From positions 18,550-82,549 of the forward strand of contig MU832197.1 of assembly GCA_029204225.1 (NCBI GenBank): a DNA stretch of 64,000 bases. The letters run 5' to 3'. The translations under genes were made by a program, and so were the position numbers. This document shows positions 36,424-51,400 of this stretch, in pieces. Origin of the DNA: Diphasiastrum complanatum. Taxonomy: Eukaryota; Streptophyta; Lycopodiopsida; Lycopodiales; Lycopodiaceae. How positions within the stretch are numbered: the stretch's first letter is position 1; each line of letters begins with the position of its first letter. The notes under the pieces are model-generated. The model saw nothing but the letters and a program-made list of their open reading frames with translations. It was not told the DNA's origin and did not search any database.

Positions 36424-39400
36424 ATTGATGCACAAGGCCCAAGGAAGGTCGATTAGCTTTTAATAATAAAAATCAAAACTTGACTAAATTTTGAATCGTA
36501 CTGGAAGACTAGCTATTGAAGTTAGCAACAAGAATGGCTGTATAAAACAAGATCTACTTGCTCACGTATCTTTTAGCAATGTTTACAAGCATGTGAAACT
36601 ACCTAGGGAGCTAGGGTAACCTAAACATCACTAGAACTAGACGTCAATTTGACCTCCCATCCATACGGTTCACCCATGTGCTGTGAGATAAGCTAATGAC
36701 ACAACAAATGCATCTCCCTTGATTCCTAGTCAATGTGCCATACCAACATAACCCATCCTACTAGTACCAAACAAACCTAGTAACCAGATGATGGACTCAA
36801 CCTAACCAAGCATTACATCCTTGATCATATGACCATCCGTCAATGATCCATGGATATCCGACCCCCCCCCCCCCCCCCCCCCCCCCTTCAAAAAAAAAAA
36901 AAAAGCTTTCTAGCCACAAACCTAAAATTATTAGCCATTATCTCACCCCTAATGGACCCTACTTATCCATTTATGGCACTCTCTAGTTGTCGCCAATGTG
37001 CCCATGTAGACAGTTATTGTTACTAAATTACCCAAATCGTAGTCAACATAGCCTTACTATAATTATTTGATATTAATCCTCTAACCTTATGGGCATACCC
37101 TTAACCTAATGTCAGTGGTTGTTCAACCTAAGTTAGTTAGGGACAAAAAAGCTACCATCATTCACATCTAACATCACAGTGATGAGAGAAGATTTTTGAT
37201 GAGCTTCCAATATAACATGAATCACTTTACACTTGAATAGATGATGAAATTTTGTCTTGTGTCCTCAATGGAAAACAAGATAGCCTTTGCTCCCACTCAA
37301 ATTCTGGGCTGAATACTACTACCAGTTTCTTATCTTAAACCACAACAGTTCATCCAAATTGATATTGCTTTGTTTGTGATGGTAGAGATGTCACATATGG
37401 CATGCTTCTTGGTCCCTACATTTGAGCTACTGTGATTGTGATAATCATTTACTTTTTTGAAATACGACGTCACCCTAATGGTCATTAAGGCTTCAAGAGG
37501 GGGGATTTTCATCCCACAAGTAAGATGTATTTCAAGGCTGATTTTCTAAACCCCATGAATGCGGATATTCACCTTTTGAGATTCTTCCATCCCAAGCCTC
37601 ACCATCGTTGAGTGAAATTGGATTCATCAAGGCCTCGAAGAGTTTTGTCTCTCTCCCACCTCCATAAATTCACTTCCTTCATGTTCTACCCTAGTGGAAC
37701 TAAGCTTTCCAACCACCACTCATCCTTTTGTGTTTTGCCCACAAGTATATGCAGATTTTTTGCTTGCTTTAAAAAACGATGATATGTTCTAACTCAGCAG
37801 TGAAGCAGGTTATGAGCTTCATCTTCCGCTCATTGTTTGTTGCATATTTACTTACTCTATCCTCTTTGTTTATATTCTACGGTTTGGCTGTTTCTATCTC
37901 TAAGAAGTTACTCTCATTTTGCATATGCCTGTTTGCTTGTGTGTGTGTGTGTGTGGGCGCACGCACGCGAGCGCACACATGGGTGTGTGCTTGCGTGTGC
38001 GTGTGTGTGAGAGAGAGAGGGGGACAGACCTGGTGATGAGCTGTTGAAGCAGATGAACCAGTACATCTTTTTGGAAGTCATAGGAACAAAGCCTGCACGG
38101 GAACCCTGGCCAAGGAATTGCTTGAGTGTAGTTCCGTGTTTATGACCTCTAGGATAAAATGCCACTCCACGTATTGCAACCTGCCCAACATAATGAGGAT
38201 CTCGTAGCCCCATCCACTTTCCAACAACTGAGTTCACACCATCGCATCCTATAAGGACCTGTGCTCTCAACACAATCTTTCATGCTGTAGTAGTTCTGAT
38301 AGTAAAGTAGGAAATAGATCCTGTAAGTATTCTTTTTCAACTTAGCAAGAAAAAGTTCTGGATGATCTTTCTCCCGGCTCAATACATTGGCATGAACAAC
38401 TAATATTAGAACTACAGACAAGATTTTACAATGCTTATGTTCACGGATCTAATTGTCATGCTGTCCTTAGTTTCTAAATATGTCATCGGTATGTCACCTT
38501 GAAAAGATTGCACGTAGAGGAAGCCAAATGGACCACGAAAAACTATAAATGCAAGCATTTGCACGATAAACTTGGAGTCAGAAAACTGAAAGATGTTCAC
38601 ATAGAGCATAGATTAAGGTTTAAAAGAAATGGTCGCTTGTAGATATCTTATGTTTAAAGCGATTAACCATTGTTTACAAGACTTAGTGGCAAAGCATCGA
38701 GCAGTTTTAGTCATGGTAAACGAACTGATTTACTGAAATGTGAAATCTTTCTGTGCAACGCAAGTCATGGTGAAACTAGCAAAAAGTTTACCCAAAGACC
38801 ACATTTGACCCAAGCTCAAGGGACCATTCTCTCGGCTTGCTTATCTATAAGAGTGTCACTTTACAATATTTCCAAAACTACTAACGGCTTGAACATGGCT
38901 TGAGCCTTGCATTATGGCATAGTGCCAAGCACCTGACAAACAGTTCACTCATTAGATTACCCAACAACAAAAAGCTTCCCCAGGAAAAAAGCTAATCTAT
39001 ATAGAAACTAAGGACAGCATTACAATCAGATTTTGAAACTAAGGACATACTGCATTTCTAAATATGGTTTCCTTAGTTTCTAAAAAATGCTGTCCTAAGT
39101 TTCTACTTATTGCATGGTTTAAACTGCAATGTTTCTCAAGCACACTTTATATTTGATCACCTGTTTACCTATTGCCCTTTACAATCATCTATGTTCCTTG
39201 CCAATTGCTGATCCATTCGTTCTAATTGCTTTCTAATCTCTTTCTAAGTATGTGCTTATCTATATTCAAAACTATGAAGTTATTGAGATGAAGGGTTTGG
39301 AATTTCCAGCAATAAACTCAATGGTTGAAAATTTTTGCTACCAGATAAGTGACAGCATCTGTTCCTAGATTGCGAACCCTCACCCATGCATAGAAAGCAT

Positions 39401-42400
39401 TACATTTGATCACTTTTGAAGGACTGTCTGCAAATTCATGATTAGAATATTTTCATACGACAAATACATGGTTTCCAGTTATCAGAATAATGTTCTTATC
39501 TGGACTCAACAAAAGATAGGTCCCAATATTATCAGTATGCAAACAGTTGTCCATGACTGCTAACATCTAAATTTGACCATAGATCTCGTTTGATGCTACA
39601 AAAGTATCGATCTGTTGTGAGGAGTTTTGAGAAAGATCGTGCACATCAATCAGTCCCTAAGACATGGGAGGTTGATATAGTTTTGATTAAGCTTGCTTGA
39701 AAAGTTTGCCAACAACTATCAGACAAGCATAATGATCTTAACTACAAGGTAGTTCCAAATGTACTCTGTAGATACATCTTGCAATTAGAAAGAAAGGATC
39801 AGCAATTGGCAAGGAACAGAGATAATTGCAAAGGGCAATAGGTAAACAGGTAATCATATAAAGTATGCTGGAGACACATTGCAGTTTAAACCATGCAATG
39901 TGATATCAACAAAAAATAGCAAAAATTGGGTATTGGTAAACTGGAATCACTATGAAAGCTGTTCAATAATGTCCTGTTTTAAAAGTTCAAACCATCTTTC
40001 TCTATGAAAAGCAAGTGTAGAAAACCTGAGACTAGCCAGTGATTCCCTAAAATTATTGGAAAAGCCTTGCACACAAATTTTCTTTTCTAAGAGAAGGTTG
40101 GCATCGCTCTATCTAGCATCCTCTACTGCCTTTCTATTGCCAGAAAAAACTCCATCAAGAAAAATAAAATTTAGAAGAAATTTAAAGATCACCCTTAATG
40201 GACACTAACCCTAGCAAGCTCGAATTACTCAAAGGTGCAAAACATTTAACTTCAAAGAAGAGGCCATGGATTCCTTGGAACCGAGAATATCTAAATTCAG
40301 AGCTGGCTATCTAGGAGCACTGAGGAGGCTTCTAGAGAAGCACAAGAGGTGCCTTTGAATTGATTAGGCACAGAGTTTGAAGACAAATATATCATCAGTG
40401 AAGGTCCCAAAGAATTCCAGAAACATGCATCTAAATAGATAGTACATGCATCTAACTAAAAAGGTTGTGAATGGAATTTGTTACAAAAAACATTAGCAAT
40501 AGGAAGTTTTTCAGCCATCATACATTAATGCAAATTTGCACACTACTGGCTACAAGAGGTTGAATGCTATAGGCATTCATGGATCACCTTCCTCTCTACA
40601 AGACATGCCACAATCCATTTGATGTGCTAAACCTGCAAACAACTCACATAAAGGGAACTGACCAGACTCCTTGTTACAGCATTGCTCACTTGTCATGAAT
40701 ATTAATTCTGCTATTCTTACTGATGGTTGAGGGTCAATGTAGAAAGGGAAAATATCTTTTTCTCAAGAAAACTAGGCAAGAATTTGACGCTTGAATGCTG
40801 CTATAGGTTCATAGTACCAATTATTCAAATTGAAAGTGTAGACATTGTATTTTTCACCAAGAAATAATCTAAGAACAATTTGGAGGTTCACTGACAAGCA
40901 TCTCATAATCTTCTCAACACTTTCAACTTCAGCATTCTGCAGGATTAAATCAGAACAACCCATGTTGATTGCGTCGAAGTAAATCCTCATCCATTTAAGT
41001 TGCATGAAATCTAGTTCAACATCTCCTAAGTATATTCACCTTTGTGGTGAATTGTCTTCCATCCTCCAGCTGTACTAGTGTAGGACATCCTTTTGACTTT
41101 GTAACAGACACGAGTTTGGAATCAAAATGAATGGACCCGGGTGGGAGAGGTTTAGCAAGTGCCTCCAAAAGACTTGACCGTTGCAATGCTCGAACATCAT
41201 GTGGCCTTCATAGATGCGAATAAAAGATCAGTACAGCTCTTGTCACTGAACTAAACTCATTACAAACCCATTGCCCAATCTATAGAAACTCTAAGAATTT
41301 CCTGCATCTAACACACTCAGTAAGTTATTCTACATATAGGAAGAAATCTCCTTAGAAAATCAGGTTTCCTAGACTCACAAAAATCAGCCATGCTCACATT
41401 GTTCAAGTGATATCTAATCTCTAGGAAATCCAGAAAAAGTCAAGTTCATTTGGAACAACACAGGCCATATGTTGAGATTCAAATGCCCCATAAAACACCA
41501 CCTTGAGCTCCACACTTAACTAACCTATAGAAACTCATTACTTGTCAAGTCCTACTTGAACTAAAATATATCTCAAGTCGAGCATCTGAAAAAAAAAGCT
41601 GAGAAATCCAGGTAATAAGTATAATGTTGTCCATAGTGAAAAGGTGAGAGAACGTAGCTACTTTTCAAAATTTGTAATCAACTATCTTTATGATACCATC
41701 ACAGGTAGTGCCCTTTGAAATGAGTAGCAAAATCAACTTTTCAGAGGTCATTGATCCAAAACAATCAAACCCTTCTCACTTCATAGCTCTACTTGAATCC
41801 CTGATTAATGAGCCAATATCATTCAATGTATGGTGAGAACGTTTTAATCGTTGTTAATGTGCAACTTTCTATCAAAGATGATGGTGGGCTGCAATGAAGT
41901 GTTAACTAGATTTGAGCATAAATGAAGCAAAATCAAGAAAGTTGTGCTTGTTTGAAAATTGGCAGCACATGAATATTTTCACAAGACAAAAGTTGGAGTA
42001 TTACTCCTCCATCGGGAAGTTCTAGGGTTCTGTTTTTTATCATAGAGTTGGGATGCAAATCCCATCAGGGAACCAAAAAACCTCTGTCAAAAGGGAATAG
42101 TAAATAAAAAATGGGATACGGCAGGAAAAAGTCACCTCATAGTAAAAGTAAATAAGTGCAAGGTTACTACAGTATGCGTGGTAGAGAGAGAAAGGCGAAA
42201 TTCTTCATACCTTTTGCTTTCCATTTTTTATTTCAAGCCACTTATGGAAAGCTCTAGCCGCCATGTGTCTGGTGATAGGAATAGAAGGTAGACAGACTCA
42301 AAGGGGGGGTTGGCTATGGTTGGGAGGTTCATTCTATATGGGTGTCCTAGTTTGAGGAGCTTGGAGAGACAGGCTTGTAACAGTTTTTTTAATAAACCCT

Positions 42401-45400
42401 ATAAAATAAAACAAAAAAAATAGTACTGTTAAAAAATTGTTTCCTAAAGCATTTTGAAAGCGACTCGAAAAATCTTGAATTGTTCCAAAACAAACCTTTT
42501 GAGCCGCTTCATTCTGAAACTCTGCACATCTATGGTACAAACATACACTGACATGTCTCGTGATTCACTTATTTTTATTCCTAACATGGACATTGACACA
42601 ATTTCTTGTCATTTTTTGAAGAACTTGTTCTTGAAATAATGTGGGCCATAAGTACGGCATTCTCAATCAAGCAGCTAAATTTTCCACAATCTCTTGACCA
42701 GATAAGAACAATAAATCATGGGAAAATGACTCGAGATCTCAAACAAGCAAGTTTTCAAATAAATGTAAAAAATACTTGAGAGCTGCACTTGAACCCAAAG
42801 CCAACAGCATATATAGAAGCCATACAGGCAACGATGTATTTTGTAATTGTTTCAAAAGCTACGCATGCAACTTGTCAATTGTCAAAATTCGACACGAGGA
42901 AGAGCTCTACATGATTGTGCATGAGCTCAAGGTGCGACAAGATCACTTGAGTCTTGAATAGTGCAAAAGTTTGTGTTTAGTCTAACCATAATTTTGTGTC
43001 TAGTCTAACCATAATAATTTGAAGTATTATTTCAACCAACCAACGTGGAAAGGGTTCCAAGCTAGGTGTATTGTGGTCCAAAGGAAGAGAACACGTGATT
43101 GTTGATGTACTATCTCGCATATAAATTCAAATGTGCTTGGCAGACAATAATCTCGTGAAGGAGATCCAAGAGCTAGTATGGAAATTAAAAAAAGAACATG
43201 TTATTGTTGATGTACTATCTCTTATAATCCCTCAGACAAGACTTACAATAGCAGAAAATAATCTCGTGAAGGACATCAAAGAGCTCATCAAAACGGCCCA
43301 CACTGCATGTGTGTGTGTGGCCTTCAATGAACAAGTATACTCTTCACACATGAGTTGGCTTTGTCTTATGCCTTCATAAGGACATACCTGTAACACTATA
43401 GGGGAAGGTATGATAAATAGAAAATGAAAAAGTATTCGTGCCAGACATAAATGGACTTCACTAAAAGATTCTTCACAAGAGCCACGATAGTCTCTATGCA
43501 AGTCACCCTATTTTTCAAAAGCCATGTGCTTGAATATGTGGCATCCTTTTTGGCCACAACTTTAACCGTATGTGGAAGTCTATATCTAACATTGCATTCC
43601 TTGTCAAGTGAACAAGGCACAATGATTAAGCCCTACTACTCTAGCTCATTAGATTTGGACCTAATTTTCTACTAGGACCCAAGATGGGTCAAGACCGGAA
43701 ATTGACAAGACACCTCATATTATCACAATCAGAAAAGAAGATACATCTCTGAAACTGTGTTAGCCACGCTAAGAAAAGATTTGCAAATGAGCACTACATA
43801 GTAGACCATGAGGGTCAAACAAGTCCCTGAAGGCATGCTTTGCACATAGTTTATGAGACGAACTAATTGGGCAAAGTATTTGCTTTAGTGAGTTTGCATA
43901 TAGCGACAAAAGAGATATATCCACATGAATGAATTCCTCTAAGTTGAACCATGATATTTGGCCAGCAAGCATAGTAACCAAAGGCATATGGAAAAAGGGA
44001 TCTAGAGCTATAATTTCATGACTTAAATGTAGCAAAAGCAAGAGAAAGCATGTGAGAGATATGGCCTTTTTGGTAGCTACGAAGTCGAAGCTGCTATTAA
44101 AGCGGAAGTGTACCCAGTTGTCTCATAGGTATTGTGGACCATGGAAGGTATTCAAGAATATTAGTGACAGCTTAAAAATTGGAGCTACCTGAGGGATGTA
44201 GACTACACTTGGCATATTGAAAACAATGCTTGCTTGATGGTGATAACCTATTCAGGGGATTGGTTAAATTGATAAAGCATGACACATTTGATCACAAACA
44301 TGAGAAGGTACTATATTGGTGATAGAAGCACTTGAGGAACTGTGTGCTCCACAAGTACCTCATAGCTTTTAAAAGACCTTTTATGTAGATGCCTTGGAGG
44401 GAGTCAACAAGATTATGGAACATTCATTGGAAATTTATCGTTGAGGATCAAAGACTCTCTAAAGGAGGAAGCAAGATTAAGGTCATGTGCAGAGTCCAGA
44501 CCTAACATGAGCTTGGCAGATGTTACTAGAGGATCAATCCACTCTTGCTAGGCATCAAGCCCACATTGGTGCCTAGCAAGGGCATGGACGACCAACAGAT
44601 TGATGAGTTCAATTTGCAGATTACCAGAGATACATGTTAACGATGACTGCCATCAGGACCCAGATATTAGATCCATGGTTAGTAGTCAGTTCATAGTCGA
44701 GGGCAAGCTGGCAAAAAGCAAGGTGGTCAGCCTAACCAGTGGCAAAATGAGGTTGATGGCTATGATCTTTATTAGCAGTCAAGTCAAAGATAACCCCACT
44801 CATGGCTGTGTGACCAAGTGATTACAATGAAATTTGTTTCTTGGAGAAGTATACAAATGAAACCTCTTCCTATGTAGCCTTTCCTCACACATACAGTGAA
44901 AAATATGACACTCAAGCAGAAGTGACTGACCCTAGACTACATAACCATTCATGAATATACATGAAGATAAAGCTTTTCATGAATGTGTTTGGCTCAGGGC
45001 ACTCACCCTCCAGGACACTCGTCAAATTGGAATTGCTGTAATGTCCTTCCCTCTTTAGAGAGGACAATAACACTGCAGCAAAAAGAAAGGTTAGATTAAA
45101 CTACAGTTTGTTAAACTGCAATGAGAACTACAAAATCATAAAATTTGAAACCATAAACTTTCAAGAATAACTGATCTTGTGAAGTGAATAAGTAGAGCAT
45201 CAAACAGTAGGACCCATATTTCTATTGTAAGGCCATTGAGTCAATACTTATTCAGAGTAGTTTTTCCTTTCTGAAAACAGTCCTCAATGTTTAAAGATTG
45301 CGGTATGAATAAGCTTATCTACTGGTTTCTAGTCACCAATTTTTGCTTGTCCTCATCTTTTGCACCTAGAAACCTATCTTTGCCATGTTTGCCAATCATG

Positions 45401-48400
45401 TTTGAATCTGGAGAGTCTAGCGATGTGCACAAAGACTCAAAGCAATATCTACTAAGGTGGATACTACTAAGATAGTGAAACAAGAGTTAGCCATGGCCAT
45501 GCATAGTCTTTGAAAGAGAACTCTTCCACCTCAGCTCGCAAATATCTCACCATACAAGATGGTATAGAAAAGAGAAACAATAAGACTCTAATTCCAACTT
45601 GTGGGGGCTGCATAAGAAAATCTTACACATCTGTCACAACAGTCCTAGTGTTGATCATCCTGGTGGGATAACACCTATGAGTTGGTCCATCATAACGTTT
45701 GGTGGCCTAAGCTTAAGAAAGAAGTGAAAATTTTATCTAACATGTTGCTTTCAGTGTCACGTAAATAAAGCAAAAAGGATCAAAGTTTCTGGATTTTTAC
45801 ACCTGTTACCTATTCCAAAACAGAGGGGAAAGTATTTCCATGGACTTTATTATGAGTCTACCACATATGGAGCAGCAACATAATGCTATCTTGGTTGTGG
45901 TCGACAGCCTCACAAAAATGACTCATTTTATCCCAACACATAATAAAATTGATGCACTTGCTGTTGCTGAATTGTTTATTTAATGTGTGTTCATATTCAT
46001 GGATCACCTAGATCTATTGTGTCTAATAGAGGTACTCATTTTATGACCAATTTTTGGACTGCAATATTTGAGAAGTTAGAAGTGCAATTGGATATGAGTA
46101 GTACTAGATGGAAAAATAAAGAGAGTTAACCAAACACTTGAAGATATGGCATAAGTGAGTGTAAAGCAAACACAATGGGAGCTTTATTTACCAATACTTG
46201 AGTTTGGTTACAATGATTTAAAAAAAATGCTTCTACAAAAATGAGTCCTTTTGAGCTGAAATAGTGCAGGTGTGCCTTAGTTCTATGGAATTTCTAACTC
46301 ACATACAAATTGTTCGAGTTAGCTAATCAAAATGTGAGAGCGGCAATGGATCAAGCAAAAACTTATGCTAATCAAGGAGACATGGTGTTTCTAAAAATTC
46401 CAAATGGACACCACCACGATTGTCAGCTTACCCTGAAACTTGATCATGCTTCTTACGAAGTTCGTCAGCCACTCCCAATGCTTCAAGTGCACGCCAAGCA
46501 TTATTCCACACTGTTAATGATGTTCCACCAGCCCTTAAGGAGTCCGATTGCTCAAGCACTATTGCCCCTATACCTAGTCTGCACATTACCCATTCAATCT
46601 TCAATAGGCCTTGAACTTCTAAATAATACATCATAGAGAATAGAAAACTATTCTTGCAAGAATTAAGTACAATAGAAAGCTTGCCACTTTTTCTATCCTT
46701 TGAAAATGCAAACAGAAGATGACCATTATTTTTAGTGTATAAGTTTCTTGTTGCTACTACAAACATTATAAGTTACAATGGTTTTCTTCAAAAGCCTTCA
46801 AATGTCACATGGTCAACCATTGCATTTAGTGATAATATGGTTACACTTAATATTGTGTTTTTAGTCATGCACTCATAAAAAGTCATTTCAGTCACGGGTT
46901 CTATTTGGTTGTTTCTACTGCCTAGTTTTTTTGCAAATAGTTTAGAGAACCAATCAAATGGACCTATTGATGAGGCTACATGGGAGCCTATGAATGTCTT
47001 GGCACATAGTCTACTTCTCTAGGATCAAGCTTGGGTCCTTGCAATAATTCCCAAGCGATTTGAATTGACAGAGATTCGAATGGATGGCTAGTCCAATTCG
47101 AAGTAGTTTAAAATCCTGTCCCAAAATTACAAATCACACTAGTCTAGAGCTATAAATGGTTTCAGTGACACATGTCAATATGCGCAACTACCATGTGCTG
47201 CAGGTCCCGACATGGACATTCCTTGGAATGGGCCTTCTTGTGCTATATAGAGGGGTAGATATCTAATACCAGTCCTTCGATCTAGTCGGGAAGTGGTGGA
47301 TGATGCAAGCACTTGTGCATGGCCAAGTTGTAATGCCAGGCTCATGATAGTGCATGTGAGAGACAATGGTGGGTGTCGGTGGTATGGGACATCAATAATG
47401 CCAAAAGCTTGATCGATGACTGTGTTAATAGCTCTAGATAGTGCAAGCAAATGAGTCCAAGTGGATTTTACGAATGGGTCATTAGTTATTGTTTGTCACT
47501 AATGGCGTGAGGTTAACTTACAAAGGTCGGCTTATTGGAAATCTTTACCGTTGGTATCAAGGCCACTATTCTTCATATTTAAGGCTGACTTGTTTTAACC
47601 TTGAGTTTATCATGGTTTTATCATTAGCTGATAGGGTTTATCAATTTCTTTTAACTTTGGATTTTAAGCTAAAAGATCGGGGATGGTTATTTTCAATGAA
47701 GAGCTTGTAACTTGGTTTAAAAAATCGACTTTGAATCTGGTTAGAAACCAAGACTTTACATGAATCCTACCGGCTTCGTACTGGTTGTAGGAACATGGGT
47801 TTGAGAGGCAGCAACAACCACCTGATTTTAGGTCAAAAAATTTGGGGGATGTAGCAAGGCCAATTGTGCCTCCCCTACCTCTTCTCCAAGTGAAAATTCC
47901 TATGGGGAAGAGCTATATGTGGCCAATAAGGCAGTTACCTCCCATTTATCACCTTTCAACATCCCATTAGGCTCAAAATAACATCCTGGCACCTACAGTA
48001 TTAGCTTGTTAAAAGGTAATGGCATGGAGGGCGCTCATGACCGTAGGGGGATTTCTTCTTCCCCTATCATTGGATGCTCCCATAGTAAAGGATTTTGCCC
48101 CTTCAGCCTCCTATTCAGTGGGAATGGATTTCTTGTTGATATCGTCATTCAAAACCTGCATTATTCACACACAGAGGAGGTGCCCCCACCCTCCATGCTC
48201 CATGCATGCTCTTTGGTCGGGTGGCAACCAAAGGAGGCTACCACCTCCTTTTGCCTTGCCAGGTGGGACGAGGCATGTCGTTTTTTTCAACCTCTTTGTG
48301 AATCTTTTGGCTCATTTGCAAGTGAGAGCTTCTAGCTTCCTTGTGAATGTGAGCCATAGGGATCTCCATTGCTAGGTCTCATGTGCCCTATCCACATGAA

Positions 48401-51400
48401 TCAATGCTCATGTTCATTTCTTGTACTCTTTCTTTCATTACTAATGTGATTCCATTGAGATCTTCATGTTTCTAGCTCTCTATTGATATGCTATCATGAA
48501 TGCTTTGTACTTTTCTTGCTATTAGCTTTACTTCATTGTTATTGCTATTAGTTTTGGATTTGGCACATGACAATACTACTTGAAAAATGATTTGTAAAAT
48601 CAAACACCATTGATTGATGCATTCTAAACTTCTGCCAAAGAAGCATATTAGAAAGGCTTTATAAAGCTTAATGTAATTAAATGCAAGTTAAGGGCCTAAT
48701 AGTCAAATGTAGAGTCTAAATATGATGTTTTAATTAGTTTGGTCCCAAAAATGATCATTGAGACTAGGAGACATAGATCAATGGCTAGAATGGAGAGTGC
48801 TCATATACCAGGTGCCACTGAAGACTATTAAGAGGGCCAACCTAATGTATTCATTATTCATTTTCCATTTGCTTTAATTAAGGAAGCTTATCCTCATTGG
48901 TGTGTATGAATCGCTTTTCTTTGTTCATGTTCCAACTCTTGCCCTACCTACAAATGCCGTTTCTTGCATGCCAAAGATCTGTTGTCGTAACAAATTGATT
49001 TTCTATGATTAATTGGGCTTGATTGGTAGTTGCCAGGCCCAAACTTGACGGTCCATAGTGACTTCAAAGTAGGCTTCACACTTCACAAAAAGAGAGAATC
49101 CATTTTCGGGAAAAAAGAGAGCAAAAAGACTCCCTTTCCAATGAGGTAGTCTTGAGGACTCAAAGGTCCTCAAAAACTAAATAATGCAAAAGTGATGGCG
49201 ATGAAGGGGCTGCAGGCCTCAACGGTATTGGTGGCACTGGAGGTGCTGTGCGGCGCCTTAAAAAGCACTGATGTACTAGAAGTACATGACACTCCCCCTA
49301 CTTAAACATTTTTGTCCTCAAAAATGAAGTCGGTTGTCTGATCAGTTTGATCGCCTTGGTAAAGTAGTCATGATTGAGGATGTGTCATCCAAAAACGTGT
49401 TGCCTCATTACATATCCAAAGCTGTCAAATTGAATCCATTTTGCTAGCTTCAAACTGTAATCCTTGTTCCCATGAAAGAAAAATGATGGTCGAAGAAGAG
49501 ATGGATGAAACACCTTGCTTTTTGACAACCAAATAGCAATATCCTCTTTTGTCTGCTTCTTCGGCATCATGACAAATTGGATTATCTATCCAATTCCTTT
49601 AGGATCGTACTTTGTCATTGCATCCGGCTGTGCTGGCCTGAAGATTTTGTCATGTTGTTTGGTAGTCACTTTGTTGTTCAATCCAAATGCTTCGATGATG
49701 ACCATGAGCATTGCATTTGAATTGTTAAGATCCCACATGAAGGAATTATTGGCATAATCAATTTTCAATATAGTAACCAATATGTTTGGATGGATCATCT
49801 CTGAAAATAACAATTGATATTCTGAATGGACATTCATTTCCAAGAATATTGATTGAATGAGAAGCTTGCAAAGAGTGACGATATCTCTTTCACTCAAAGT
49901 CTCTATGAAAAATCTTTCGTAGATTAGATCATCATGTTCAAAAATATTGATATTTCCAATATTTTGAACCACAAACTGGAAACTTTGATATAATGAACCT
50001 TGGATTGTTTGTCCCATCTCATAGCTAGGACAATTTCTAGCTTGTATATTACAAGTTTCATCACATTCCATTGTACACTCTATACTGAATGTGAAACATT
50101 CATATAGATCAATTTTATCCTTGTCTATTACATCCATTTTGCAAGAAGTCTTAGACAAGTCTTCTGGTTGAACGTGATGCAACAGTCTTGTGATCTCAAG
50201 GAAGATGAGGTCCTTGAGTGATTTGCCTCATTGACAACTTCATTGTCTGAACTGGCCTTTGTACTGGTCAATTGAAAATCAATATTGAAAACAAAAATAT
50301 TGTCCTCATAATCCTCCACATCATGTTTGTTGTCCTTAGCTGATTTTCGATGTCCTTGCATTGACATTGTATTTGCAATTGGAATTTTCCAGGGTCGATT
50401 CAAATTGGGAATTACATTTATGTTGCCAATCTTGTGTACATTCCATAGCACTGCATAAATGTTGATTGTCCATTTCCCGTGAATTCAATGGGGAATCAAG
50501 AGTTGTCGATGAAGTTGGCTGATCCATTTGTTGAATAGGATTTTCCATCATTGGTAACTGCTTTTCCTCGTCAATTGCGCTTCTGGTTCATCCTCTGATG
50601 ATCTTGATGAAGAATCATCAGATTCACTTGAATTCGTTTCCTGCATTGGATCTTCCATACCAGACATTTCCTCTTGATTACTACCATTTTGATTCCCAAG
50701 GCATGATTGTAGCAAGTTCCCAATGTTGACTGTTCCTTCGGGATCAATATCAATGTGCTCTCCTTGATTTGAGTCTTGACTTCCACTATCAGATTGTTCA
50801 TCAATCTCAAAATGTTGGATCCTTGAAGTTTCACCTCTTTGTTGGACATTTTGATGAACATTCGTTGGCACACCTCTGGCTACTATAGATTGTTGTGCTC
50901 GTTGTTCCAACGTTCCCTTGTGATTTCCAAGTCTAACCGGATATCCATTATGACTATGTAATACCTGTTTTCCCCTTGTCCATTTCAATTCTCCGGACAT
51001 CTTGAGAAGATGTTATATTTTGTGATGGAGACGGTAGTTGGAACGATGCTCCCGCAATTTTGTCTTGTCCACCAGATAGGCTAGCAAACAATCTTTCCAT
51101 TTCACCTCGTCCGATCTTGTTTCATTTTCTGCAACATTCCAACTATCAGATCTTGTGTGGCCTGCAGTTTACTTAATATGTTCCCTTGTTGGTTCGAAAC
51201 CTGCGGTTCTTCCATCACTTCTTCAGTAGGGCTCAATTGTCCATTGAACAATAGTAATGATGAACCACAATGGGAATGAGGAGTGGCAAAATTGTTTGTG
51301 CTATTCTGTATGCAACGTTGCACAAGAGATGACGATTGTTCAAGTTGGCACGTAGAACTCATGTACCGCAGTGCGTGCTCATCACCTTGTGAATTGTGAT

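Larger units (their letters stand above)
31566..38029 (-). other. Monooxygenase intron 5 (6.5 kb)
   Basis: Donor G/GTCTGT and acceptor TGTGCACAG on the minus strand. It contains a tiny MITE relative, a 135-bp duplication, a LINE fragment interrupted by repeat copy C, AG and poly-C tracts and a TG-rich tract beside the donor. Stretches near 33180-33480 and 35150-35360 share an eroded sequence (GGTCAATC...CTTAGCCAT), another old dispersed repeat. Confidence 0.7.

Noticed and set aside
40772-41005. Minus-strand ORF next to monooxygenase exon 4
   Set aside because: It lies downstream of a strong donor (AAG/GTGAAT) and does not match the monooxygenase family. The next exon at 38258 continues the protein perfectly.
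47489-48375. Several + strand ORFs of 73-118 aa
   Set aside because: No domain; overlapping frames in the same stretch. One runs into the 276-bp LTR end.
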